64,000 nt of DNA from Aphidius gifuensis (Eukaryota; Arthropoda; Insecta; Hymenoptera; Braconidae): the NCBI RefSeq assembly GCF_014905175.1, contig NC_057788.1, positions 19,438,154-19,502,153 of the forward strand, read 5' to 3'. Shown here one piece after another: positions 32,367 through 42,981 of this stretch (position 1 is the stretch's first letter; every line of letters starts with the position of its first letter). A model generated the notes under the pieces. The model did no database searches, was not told the origin of the DNA, and saw only the letters and a list, made by a program, of their open reading frames with translations. The translations under genes were made by a program, and so were the position numbers.

Positions 32367-33531
32367 GTTTATTTTCGTTCATATAATTATCGTTAATTCA
32401 AATTGTATCGCGTAATAAATAATAATGTCAACTTAATAAATTAATAATAATTGTTTATTTATATTTTTTTATAATTTTTTTTGCAAACCGGTGTCAAGCC
32501 TGGGAACACAAGACTGTGTCGAGCCTGGGAACACAAGCCTGTGTCAAGCCCGATACACTAGTCCGACACCAGCAAATACATCGTGAACATTCCAGACTTG
32601 ACACAGGCTTGTGTCTCAGGCCCGACACAGGCCCGAGAGCCGGGTAATCAAGCTTGTCCCAGGCTTGTGCCCGTCGTCACTTCCTACCTGGGGAGAAGGT
32701 GGATCAGGAACATGCTTTCTGACCGACGAATTTGCGTGGAAAGAGGTGGGGAGACGTTGAGAGCTATCATCAACCGAGGATGCCCGCAGGGAGGAGTTCT
32801 ATCCCCGCTGTTATGGTGTGTGGTGGCCCTAATAGCAAGAATGATGTCTCATGAAGTATTCACGATTTTTCAATTGCCGAATAGATGGGCGGCGGAGGTT
32901 TGATGAGTCGTCATTTGTCGTCATTGTTCGTCATTGACGTCATATGATGTCTCATGAAGTATTACACATGATGTGTGTGGTGGTCCTAATAGGATCTCCT
33001 AATAGCTCTGAACCACCAGGGTTTCCACGCACAAGGATATGCAGATGATATAGCTATCGTAATACAGGCTGGGGATGCGAATACTGTCTGTAGCAGATCT
33101 CGAATTGCACTAGGTATAGTGAAAAGATGGTGTGAAGGCACAGGATTGTTAGTCAATCCGGACAAAACAAAACTGGTAGTCTTCACGGGTAAAAGAAAAC
33201 TAGAAGGGTAGAGAAATCCGAAATCCTGTGGTTAAGAGATTGTACCCTCAAACTCGGTCAAACATATGGGGGGTCATACTAGATAAGAGACTGAATTGGG
33301 GGTTGCAAGTAGAAAGAGTTCGAAACAGGGCTGTTATACTCTTATATACTCAGAAGGATCTGCGGTAGAAACTGGGGTATTAACCCAAGCATCATGGCCT
33401 GGACGTGCTAAGCAGTAGCGCATGAGGCTATTGTATGGTGGAAGAGAACCGGGCAAGTAGGAGCTAAGGGCTTTCTAGGAGCGTTACAGGAGCTAGTAAG
33501 TCAACCCTTACCCTCTAGGAGCACTATTAGA

Positions 33532-34068
33532 CAGAGTTGCCAGATGCTTGAGCAGTAAAAGAGCCACCGAGTGGCGCTGAAGGGGCCAACAAGGGCCATC
33601 TAAAATAGCATAGAGCCAAAATTCAAATTACTATAGAAGTAGGATTAATGCATCTAAGCTAAGATCTTCATACTAATATAGTAACATATAAATATCACAT
33701 GGCATCAGCCTCATCATTAGGTTGAATGATAGCACGAGAAGTCTCATATAGCCAGAATAATTATCTAGTTGAATCAGAACAAAATTATCATTCAAAATTT
33801 AAGTGCGGTAAAGATAGTAGGTCGACTAACTGACGATACATTCGATTAGTTCAAATTCTACTGCAAATTGATACGGATCCAAATTCAAGAGAATGGCTTA
33901 ACTGTGGATGCTAGTGGACTGAACCGGCTAATGTTTACATTGCACTCTTAATGTATGTATTGTAGACTAGTCAAAGAGCCACATGGTTTGCCAAACAGAA
34001 AATAGAGAGGGCCAAAATGGTTCTCAAGGGGCCAATTTGGCTCTAAAGAGCCATATCTGGCAACTCTG
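33532..34068. mobile_element. Non-autonomous hAT-like element inserted in the LINE
   Basis: A 537-bp unit has terminal inverted repeats CAGAGTTGCCAGAT/ATCTGGCAACTCTG. Exact 8-bp target duplications, CTATTAGA, lie at 33524-33531 and 34069-34076. Removing the unit and one duplication restores the LINE reading (ALLDMHPLHL). CAGxG termini with an 8-bp duplication are diagnostic of the hAT superfamily. The interior has GAGCCA-type words and no transposase. Confidence 0.92.
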
Positions 34069-34495
34069 CTATTAGATATGCATCCGCTGCATCTAATAGT
34101 GAAGATAGCAGCACTGAGGGTCACGAGCAGACATATAAGAAATAAGATAACAGAATATCGCTTAGGCGACACTGGACATTGCATTATCACTGGTGAGCGG
34201 AGAAACTTAAATTCTGCGGTAGGAGCTAGGCAGGACTTTTTGCAGGAAAGATACTGATTTGAAAAAAAATACTGGGTAAATTATCCGGAACAGAAGGAGT
34301 GGATGAATGAACCAGGACCGACCTCGGCATACGATCTCATCTGGTTTACAGATGGATCTAAGACCAAGGAAGACACTGGGGCAGGAATCTGGATCTGAGG
34401 ATCGAACAAGGGGACTTGTTTTTTAGGCGGAGGTGCTCGCAGTATGTGCAGAGTTAAACTTGGAACGTGGCTATAGGAACAAGAGAATTTGTATC

Positions 34496-34946
34496 TTTGT
34501 ATCTGCAGCTCCTGGTCTACCTTTGAGTACCTTATTCAGAGCCCTACGTATACCGGATCTTAGCTTCTGTAGCTCGCTGCTCCACTATTCACTCTTATCC
34601 CTTATTACACTTAGAGGACAGTTATTTTCATACGCCTCGACTATTGCGTCCCACAAATACGTCGCTGCGTCTTCAATTTCACTCGGAGCGTTAAACCTCA
34701 CGTCCTCACCGGGAAAAACTTAATTTTTCTCTTTCAGTTCTTAATTCTACCTGCCACCTCTGGTGTGGCCATCGTCAGGTCTATCACTGAATTCCGTACA
34801 CTAGGTAAGAAAGGAAGCTCCATACCTTGGTTGATGACCTCCAGGTTCGTGGCAAATAGAAAGTCCAGTAGAGCTCTGCCCCGATTGTTATTGTCCTCAC
34901 TGTCCTCGTTCCCAATCGCAATTTTCATTGCAACTTTGAAAGACAT
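34496..34946 (-). pseudogene. LINE ORF2 fragment in antisense: endonuclease end
   Basis: On the minus strand a fragment of an APE-type LINE endonuclease is readable: NNNRGRALLDFLFATNLEVI, INQGMELPFLPSVRNSVIDL and TMATPEVAG. Downstream linker sequence follows (EDVRFNAPSEIEDAATYLWD, AYENNCPLSV), broken by stops. It abuts the sense RT/RNase H fragment tail-to-tail near 34496. It could be a second LINE copy or the 5' part of the same family after a rearrangement. Confidence 0.75.
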
Positions 34947-35645
34947 ATGACAACGTTTTTACGTAACATTGAATGTCGTTGACTCATTGCAAAATTAATT
35001 TAAGTTTGGTCTGTTAGATTAGTCAGTGTAGGTCAGTATCCGTTGAAATAAAGAAATTACATATGTTCAAGGTGAAAAACTAATATATTCATTTTTTTTT
35101 CTTGAGAAAAAATCATGTATCCTGATCAGGAATAGACCAGAACCTTGATTCATTTCGGGTCATGTATCTTTTCTATAGAATGATCAGGTATTCTAATCCG
35201 ATTCGGATCCAAACCTTATCATATAACCTTACATCCTGATCAGGTTCGGATCTAAAATCTGGGTTCATTTCGGACCATTAATGGTTACCATAGCCTGATC
35301 AGGTATCTTGACCCGATCCGAATTCGAGCCTTACCAAAAAGCGTTACATCCTAATCAGGTTGGGATCCAGAATCTCGATCTGGGCTGGATTTGTAATCAA
35401 GCAATCCTGATCCGATCATGACTACTCTACTCAGGTCATTTCTACTACTGTACTGTAATTTTTGACTCAGATCTAGGATTTGAATGCAGCATATAAGATA
35501 ATAATTTCTACTTTTATACTGTAATTTTTGACTAAGACGTTAAGGATTTATCGTACAGCATGAAAAAATTATTTCTACTACTTTATTACTGTAATTTTTT
35601 AATAGTACACCGGAATTTTAATGCACCGTACCGAAAAATCGATTC

Positions 35646-36257
35646 TACTATATATGTATATATATAGTGAATCTTCGATCGACTTTTCGATTTAAGGTTT
35701 CAGCTTATTAATTGGAGACTTTATTATTATCATGGTCAACACAGTCTGTTGATGATTCAACTAAATTGAGCGCATGCATCAGACGAATTATTAACGTAAA
35801 TGACTTAATGAATTTATGGCGCCTGTATTCATATAAATATAACAATGTTCTTCTTGTACCAGTTAACCTTCATTAAGATTATTAATACTGATTATCAATA
35901 ATGATAATCATAAAACGAGATTGCACATCGTTCAGTCAATATATGAATTTAAAAATAACAATGCTGCAATTGAATAGACATTTAATTTCGATGCTGGTAT
36001 CGATGCATGTGAGTAACAAATAGTGTGTGACTCTCAATTTCCTTGTAATCAGCCCGATCAAACTTTTGTAAAAAATTTTTCTGTAGTATACTATATATGA
36101 TCCAAATGTGCAGGCTTTTGCTGTCTGGTGGAATTATTTTCCGAAATTTTCCCAAGTTAAGCTAATTCCGGTGTTTTACAAAGTCGTTCATACTATTCTT
36201 CATCGAGATCTTTATAATCGAGACTAAGTTACTTATATCGTAACAGAAATTTACGTC
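35646..36257. other. AT-rich spacer
   Basis: No gene is seen. Near 36126 a single end-like sequence (CTGGTGGAATTATTTTCCGA) resembles the termini of the word-array elements but has no visible partner. Confidence 0.35.
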
Positions 36258-36705
36258 CCCCCGTGTAGGAATCGCCAAGACTCATAACACGGCCATGCGT
36301 TGGCCCATCAATGGCACCCAATGATTGGTAGCCAGGCATGGGCCATTCATGGTTCATCATTGGCAAACGACTAGCCCATTCTTGTACTGCCAATTCATGG
36401 CTCTGATTCATGGCCGAGCCTTGGCTGATTCTTAAATGGCCGATAATTGGCAACAATGCATGGGCCAAACCTGGCTGACTCTTTAATGGCCATTGCTCGG
36501 TTGCCATCATTGGCCAATCCATGGCTGATACATCAATTCGGCCAATCCATTGCTTGGTTGCCGATCATCGGCCAATCTTTGGCTCATACATTAATGGCCA
36601 TTGCTTGGTTGCCATAACTGGCCAAGCTTCGGCTGACTCTCGGGTGGCCAAAAGTTGGTCTTTTATTGATTAAATTCAAATCAGAAATTTATTTATAAGT
36701 TTCGT

Positions 36706-36768
36706 TATAGCCGCCGCGGCCGAGTCGCGAAGGAAGACTCGAGTTCAAGTCCAGGTAGAATCAAATTT
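36706..36768 (+). other. tRNA-like sequence (partial)
   Basis: GCGGCCGAGTCGCGAAGGAA is followed by ACTCGAGTTCAAGTCCAGGT, a box-B-like T arm. The body is too short for a full tRNA. It lies inside the TTGGCCA element. Confidence 0.35.
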
Positions 36769-37169
36769 TAATAGTGTTTAAGGCGGTATGTAAATCCCAA
36801 AGTAGGACGACTCTTTGGGTGCAATGGGGCACTCTGATAACCATAGTTTAAAAAAATAATAAGCGCTCCCTAATGTCTAAAATTTTTATACTTTACTGCC
36901 GCGTCTCTAGAAGTATGAGTTTGGGCGGCTCGTACTCGTGAAGGAGAAAACAACATGGCCAAGTCTTGGCTACCACTCTTGGTCAGTGCTTGCACCAGGC
37001 TTGGGGATTGACACCAATTTAAGCTTGGCTACCAATACTCGGCCAAGACTTCCAAAAATTTAATAATTTTATAAAAAAAAAAAAATTTTTAATTATTTAA
37101 ACTATTTAAATTTTTTATTTATATCATTAATAATTTATTTGACTGAAAAAACTATACCATAAATATTTG

Positions 37170-37244
37170 ACGTCACCAGGACTTGAACACGGTATCTTCT
37201 ATTTGAAACTCCGGACCCTTACTTACTTAACCATATAGCAGCAA
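37170..37244 (-). other. tRNA-like sequence
   Basis: On the minus strand GCTGCTATATGGTTAAGTAA (box-A-like) leads to CCGTGTTCAAGTCCTGGTGA (box B and T arm). Size and spacing fit a tRNA, but the stems are imperfect. It lies inside the TTGGCCA element. Confidence 0.45.
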
Positions 37245-38565
37245 CAGTTAGAGATGAGGAAAATTTGTTCTACTTGAATTTACATCATAATCATGGCAAT
37301 CCAAGAATCAACCGACACTCGGCCGATATATAAATTTTATTTGTTTCATTAACCCCAGAATATATTTTAATAATTTATAAAAAAAAAAAATTTTTTCTTG
37401 AAATTTTCGTTATGTAAGAAAAAAATTAGTAGCTGTTATACAGTATATAATTGAATAAAAAATTTTCAATATTAAATATATAATAGCGGCTCTTAATATA
37501 TATTTCGACATATGTCGAAAGAATAAAAAATAATCAATTTTGGTGACCCAAAGAAAAATCGACACTCGGCCGACAAATGGCAAGTCAAGTTCACCAATCT
37601 TTAATGTGCCAACTCTTGGCTTAATTGTATATTCCCAGTCTTGGCCGCCCAATAATTAACCAAGACTTGGCCGATGAACGGTCGATTAATGGCTGGCCAG
37701 CCCTTAATGAGCCAAGCATTGGCTTAATCATCTGTTTCGAGTCTTGGCCACCCAATAATTTACCCAGACTTGGCCGATGAATGGTTGATCAATGTTCGGC
37801 CAGCCCTTAACGAGCCAAGCATTGGCTCAATCATTTGTTTTCAGCCCTGGCCGCCCAATAATGAACCAAGACTTGGCCGATGAATGGTCGATCAATGGCT
37901 GGCCAGCCTTTAATGAGCCAAGCCTTGGCTTAATCATCTGTTTCGAGTCTTGGCCACCCAATAATTTACCAAGACTTGGCCGATAAATGGCTTGATAAGA
38001 GCTGGCCACCTCTTCTTCAACCAATGGTCGGCCAAGCATTGGAATACAAGCCTTGGTAAGCAAATAACCAGCCATGAGTCAGCCAAGCCTTGGCCCATGG
38101 ATGGCGCACGATTGGCTGCCATTATTGGGACAAGACGTTGCCGTGTTGTGAGTCTTGGCAATTCCTACCCGGGATATTTACACACACTAATCTACTTCAG
38201 CAGAGTATCAATGCTTCGCCCCCCATGTAGGAGACTACAACACGGCCATGCAACGGCCGATGCATGGCGAAATTCTGCCATTAATGGGCCACTCATACGC
38301 CGGGCCTGGCGCGTTACACCATTCTAATATTCGCTGCCATTATTGGCCCATTAACATTTGCCAAGATTGGCCCATTAACATTAGCCAAGATTGGCCCATT
38401 AAAATTTGCCAAGATTGGCCCATTAACATTTGCCAAGATTGGCCCATTACTTGCGAAATCAATTATTTTTATAAATAAAAATAAAAAAAATATTTTTTCT
38501 TTCAATTGCATATATAGATTATCGAGTCCAACTGTTTTTTTTTATAATAAATGTTTTTTTTTTCC

Positions 38566-38660
38566 TGCCTCTCGCCGGGCGCGAACTCTCGACCGAAAAC
38601 CTAAACCTACACTAAACCTACACTAAACCTATGCTTTAACTAACTGAGCCACGAGCGCGA
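38566..38660 (-). other. tRNA-like sequence
   Basis: On the minus strand GCGCTCGTGGCTCAGTTAGT (box-A-like) leads to CGGTCGAGAGTTCGCGCCCG (box B and T arm). Between them is a triplicated GGTTTAGTGTA. A relative in the opposite orientation is at 39565-39645, and the pair brackets the minisatellite. Confidence 0.5.
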
Positions 38661-38844
38661 TATATATATTTCGGAAGTTTTTTGTTCTCTTGTAGTAATA
38701 AAGTTCACTCGTAGACTTGGTAGACTTTTTTGAAGATGATTATTCAAATACAAATATATTTATTTATTCATTTAATTTTAATGCTCCATTGTTGATTTTT
38801 TTTTTCTATTGTCTTGTTTGTTTTTGTCAAAAGTTAGCTGATGG

Positions 38845-39365
38845 TTGGTAGCCATTAAATGGCCAGCCATGAATTTGCCATGAATTGCCCGATGAACGGC
38901 AGCCATTAATGGCCAGCCATGAATTTGCCATGAATTGGCCGATAAACAGTAGCCATTAAATGGCCAGCCATGAATTTGCCATGAATTGGCCGATGAATGG
39001 CAGCCATTAATGGCCAGCCATGAATTTGCCATGAATTGGCCGATGAACGGTAGCCATTAAATGGCCAGCCATGAATTTGCCATGAATTGCCCGATGAACG
39101 GCAGCCATTAATGGCCAGCCATGAATTTGCCATGAATTGGCCGATGAACGGTAGCCATTAATGGCCAGCCATGAATTTGCCATGAATTGGCCGATGAACA
39201 GTAGCCATTAAATGGCCAGCCATGAATTTGCCATGAATTGGCCGATGAACAGTAGCCATTAAATGGCCAGCCATGCATTTGCCATGAATTGGCCGATGAA
39301 TGGCAGCCATTAAATCGCCAACCATGCATTTACCATGAATTGGCCGATGAATGGCAGCCTTTGAA
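38845..39365. repeat. 51/52-bp minisatellite, about ten units
   Basis: Units read AGCCATTAAATGGCCAGCCA then TGAATTTGCCATGAATTGG and CCGATGAACGGT. Two unit lengths (51 and 52, with or without one A) alternate. Because 51 is divisible by three, long open frames appear on the minus strand (ANSWQIHGWP repeats). These are repeat artefacts: start codons recur in every unit and frames change with each 52-bp unit. Confidence 0.9.
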
Positions 39366-39564
39366 TGGCCAGCCAATTAATGGCCAGACGTTGGCCAAGA
39401 CAAGACTGCCAATCTTGGCAACACAATAATGGACCGATCGTTTGCCAAGTATATCTCATTAATGGCCCTTGCTTGGCTACCAATCATGGGCTGCCGTTTA
39501 TCGGCCAGTGTATGGCCGTGTTTCCATGCTTGGCGATTCCTAAATTTAAATGGCTAATTTAAAT

Positions 39565-39645
39565 GCGCTCGTGGCTCGGTGGGAAAGTCGTTAGGTTTAA
39601 GATATCGTGGTTTGCGTCGGTCGAGGGTTCGAATCCCCTCATAGG
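39565..39645 (+). other. tRNA-like sequence
   Basis: GCGCTCGTGGCTCGGTGGGA is followed by GTCGAGGGTTCGAATCCCCT, a near-perfect box B. The region between is longer than a normal anticodon arm (GTCGTTAGGTTTAAGATATCG). It is either a decayed tRNA or the head of a tRNA-derived repeat. Confidence 0.5.
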
Positions 39646-42600
39646 TTATTAGTTTAAGAAAAAAAAACATTGTTTACATTGTTTCAAAACTAATTGAGTT
39701 GCATTTCAAATCTAAATCTGTCATGTTTCAAGAATTTTTTTGTCTTTCAACAAGAAGTTTTCCATTCATAACAAGAACTTTTTTTCTTCTTTCAAAACTA
39801 AAAATTTCCTAGAACAAACGTTCTATCTGGTAGAACTTTTTTTTTTCAGTGTATATATAATAATATTTCAAATTATCTCGTTCAAAAGAAAGGCTACATT
39901 ATTATTTATAAAAATTTTTAAAATATATATATATTATATCGATGGATATAAGTATATACACTGATTACACTGTATTTTTTACTTGAAAAAAATGATAATA
40001 ATTATTTTTAAATGCACCAACAACTAAGCGTTTGCAATTCTCAAAAGAAATAAAATTTAAAAAAACAAAAAAATAAACGAAGAAATAAAAAATATTTTTG
40101 TAAATACGAGGAATGAGAAGCATGAACATGAACATGTCGTGCACGGTAAATGCTGTAAAATAAAAAAAATAAATAAATGAAAAACAATAAAAATAAAAAG
40201 ATGAAGCAGATAGAGTTAAAGGATGCCACGTTGGTACACGAGTAGCGGCGCCGATATCTCGATTCGAAAATCTCATGGTCATGCGACGCCTCTCGATCCC
40301 CATATATTCTTTTTATTTTTCTCATACGCTGACTCAAATGTAATATCATCTAGTAAAATTATAAAAAATTACCAAAACTACTAAAAATCTCATTTATACA
40401 TATTTAAAAGGAAGAAAAAAAAAAAGAAGCATATCCATATTCGTCAGTGTCCAAAAAGCCTGAATTAAGTAATCCATCATTAGCTCAAATATACAACCAA
40501 CAAAAAAAAAAACCTCTTGAACGGCCATTTTGACAAAGCATTTAAAATTCGTAGAAAAATAAAATAAAATAAGAAAATCAGTTCGGTGGCCCAAGAAAAC
40601 TATTTAAATACCTTTTTTTCCTACTATTGTATTTTTTTTTTTCATGACAGTGATTCTTTTTTATGTGTTCACTGCACTACTTGTTTTCTTTTTGCCTTTT
40701 TTCCGTGTCCTTTGGTCTGTCCTGGCTCTGGTTGCACAGCGTGAAACTGTCACTGAATAAAATGCACCCCAAGTGAGCTCGCGTGCGAAACTTGCATTCA
40801 AAAATAAAAAGGTAAAATCGACATTCAAGATGGCTGAATCACAAGTACAGAAATCTCTTGTATGTATTTTTATGTATCGTGGGTGTTGAAAAGCACCTGG
40901 GACAAGCGATTTTGCTTCTTTCGTATTTCTTTTTTTTTTTGTTCATTTTTTTTTTTTATTCTGCTCTTGAATAGGTTGGATTACACGATGGATCGTCATT
41001 TTTTGGTCATGGGAAAAAGACATTTGAATAAGATGTCTTTCCATTTAAAAAACAAAATATATGATCATGACATACAGCAAAAAGGATATAGAGCAAGAAA
41101 TTTAAAAAATAAAATATGTTAAAAGGTATAATTCACATAGTAAAATATAGATGTCAAAAATAATATATATATTTATTCCAGATGATTGATAATTCGACAA
41201 AAGAAATAAAAGAATAATAAAGATAATGTTTTTTTTTCACAAATAATCATCAGAACATGACCTCACGTGTCTTGATGTTGTGTTCACATCCTACGCAAGT
41301 AGAACGATAATGTTTATATGTCTCAGCTTATTTTCATGTTAATATAACTCAATGTAAATAATTTTTTTTTTTTTTTTTTTAGTTTGTCGTAACGTGATTT
41401 ACTGGTTATATTTATTTAACAGCGTGGGTATTATAACAGCTATTGTATGGGCAATAATTAGGAGACTGTTAGACAAGATATATTTATAAAACTGTCTGCC
41501 TACATGATTATTAACATATAAATCGATTAACGATAAATTCACATTGATGTACAACTTCCTGTTATGATAAAATAAAAAAATAATCAAGTGTACACTCAGT
41601 TCATCAGTGACTTGTTTACACCAACCCAACACCAACATAAATTTTTTGAGAATTTTTTGTTTAATATTTAAATTAAAACTAATTTTAATAATTCTTATCG
41701 CACAATATAATAAAAACAAAAAGTTTTATTAAAATTAAATGACTATTTAAACTTGCTATTATTAAAAAAATTAAACTTAATTTTATAAAATTAGAATAAT
41801 TATAATTTTTTTCTTGTAATTGTTTATTATGGGTATAAATCTTAAAAAATTTATGATCTTTCTAAGAATTTTTTATGAAAATCTTGGGATTATTTTTACG
41901 ATCAATATTGAATATAATAAACGTCCCGGCAGATGTATTATATATTTTTTTATTTCAAGAAATAATTTTAACTTAATGCTAGCAACAGCTAAGCATATTA
42001 TCCTTTATATATATATATATCATCATATATATATATATATAATGATATATAATCATATATATAATCATCTTGTAAATAAAAATAATAAAAAGTTGTTATT
42101 TTTATTTTTTTATATTATATTATATTATATCAAGATGAGTTGGAATTTCAGCAATAAAACCTATAAAGAACCTGTCATTGGAATTAACGTTAAAGAAATT
42201 TTTTCTTGGTAAATATGAATGGCAAAAGATTGCGCTGATCAGAGAGCTGGTAACTCAAGTTTAAAGCGATGGTTTTGTGCTTCATTTGGAGAATGACTCT
42301 GCTCTTATATTCTTTCGTATTTTCTTTCCTTAACATCTCTCTTATGCGCTGCATTGACATCATATATAGCTGTTGTTAACAAACATTATTATGATGTAAA
42401 AAAAAAAACGATATTTACATGATCCTTTGGAGCATTCCATGAGTTTGTAACATTCTTCCAATGTTATATAAACCCCACTGGCACTTTTTGTCAATGTAAA
42501 AAAAATATAAAAAATAAAATCAGAAGTAACTGTCAACGCTCCTGAAAGTTTTAGAACTGGGCGATGAAAAATAAGAAAAAAAAAAAAATCCAAAAGAAAT

Positions 42601-42981
42601 AAAAAAATGGCAAAGCTGGGAAGACATGGCTAAAATAGTGCGGTAAGATTAAACGAATATTCAAAAAGAGAAAAAGAAAGAAGAAGCTCTCAACTGGTGA
42701 TTTCGTTCAACGCCGTAAAAATTTTCGGCTCTCTTTACAATCACTGTTGCCGCTTCAGGATGCAGCCAATTAGCCAAGATTTATCGAAATGCAACTTGGA
42801 CATCAGAAAGAAATGAGCTAACACTGTCACCTCAAGTTCAGGTTTGTGTATTTTGGTGGCTTGGTGCAGATAATATATTTATCCGGTTTTTTCAGTATTA
42901 TTTTGTATTTTCTTATTCTTTTTTTCCGTACTTTTCCGGAATCGTTCGAATAATAGTTTCTAAATATATTTAAGTTTTATA
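39646..42981. other. AT-rich intergenic region
   Basis: No gene is supportable. Features are many A/T runs, a slightly GC-richer patch at 40205-40310 (with AGCGGCGCCGATATCTCG), an AT dinucleotide tract at 42008-42070, and moderately complex DNA at 42600-42860. Frames seen here are poly-Phe/Lys rich and not convincing. Confidence 0.4.

Larger units (their letters stand above)
30817..32692. mobile_element. TIR element with AGGCTTGTG word array, inside the LINE
   Basis: The left end is CCCAGGTAGGAGTTCTCGGG and the right end (inverted) is CCCAGGTAGGAAGTGACGAC. Interior blocks at 30835-31000, 31475-31640 and 32480-32680 are degenerate arrays of ACACAGGCTTGACACAAG and inverse words. Two bases, GA, flank both sides; with one copy kept, the LINE codons read straight through (PTL then RRW). 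The element therefore arrived by clean insertion with a 2-bp duplication. Other elements are nested at 31005-31475 and 31741-32290. Confidence 0.8.
30771..34495 (+). pseudogene. LINE ORF2 fragment: RT and RNase H, broken
   Basis: A non-LTR reverse transcriptase is recognisable in pieces: ERLGIVPTL (30795), RRWIRNMLSDRRI (32696), GCPQGGVLSPLLW (about 32780), HAQGYADDIAIV with the YADD active-site box (about 33030), then NIWGVILDKRLNW (33265). RNase H follows with WFTDGSKTKEDTGAGIW (34350) and AEVLAVCAELN (34430). RT plus RNase H fits the I/LOA-like side of the LINEs. The frame is destroyed by point stops and by three insertions: 30817-32692, a short duplication at 32816-32992, and 33532-34068. 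No endonuclease or poly-A tail is seen in this orientation. It is dead. Confidence 0.82.
29935..35645. mobile_element. Outer repeat of a second transposon nest (tentative)
   Basis: The left part (29935-30170) has words TCCTGATTCGG, CTGTACTGCGCATTAAAATT and TTTTCCGGTACTGTGTATT. The right part (35100-35645) has them inverted and repeated (CCTGATCAGG several times; AATTTTAATGCACCGTACCG at the far end). This suggests one element whose ends are degenerate word arrays, now holding a hairpin MITE, a LINE fragment and other elements. Exact termini and target duplication are not resolved. Confidence 0.4.
36258..38173. mobile_element. TIR element with TTGGCCA word array, copy 1
   Basis: The left end is CCCGTGTAGGAATCGCCAAG with ACTCATAACACGGCC next. 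The right end, inverted, is CCCGGGTAGGAATTGCCAAG with ACTCACAACACGGC. Blocks at 36290-36660 and 37560-38160 consist of hundreds of bases of degenerate TTGGCC, CCAAGC and AATGGCC words. The middle is AT-rich and carries two tRNA-like sequences (36706-36768 plus, 37170-37244 minus) and an inverted copy of a segment also found at 44575-44830. Short open frames here are artefacts of the array. Confidence 0.75.
38219..39541. mobile_element. TTGGCCA word-array element, copy 2, with minisatellite
   Basis: The left end is CCCCATGTAGGAGACTACAA then CACGGCCATG. The right end, inverted, is AGGAATCGCCAAGCATGG then AAACACGGCC. These are versions of the 36258-38173 termini. Inside are a four-fold array of TTTGCCAAGATTGGCCCATT (38345-38445), a minus-strand tRNA-like sequence and the 51-bp minisatellite. 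No protein is encoded. Confidence 0.65.

Noticed and set aside
38778..39376. Overlapping minus-strand frames with ANSWQIHGWP repeats
   Set aside because: They are created by the 51/52-bp minisatellite, whose unit is close to a multiple of three. There is no signal, domain or stable frame.
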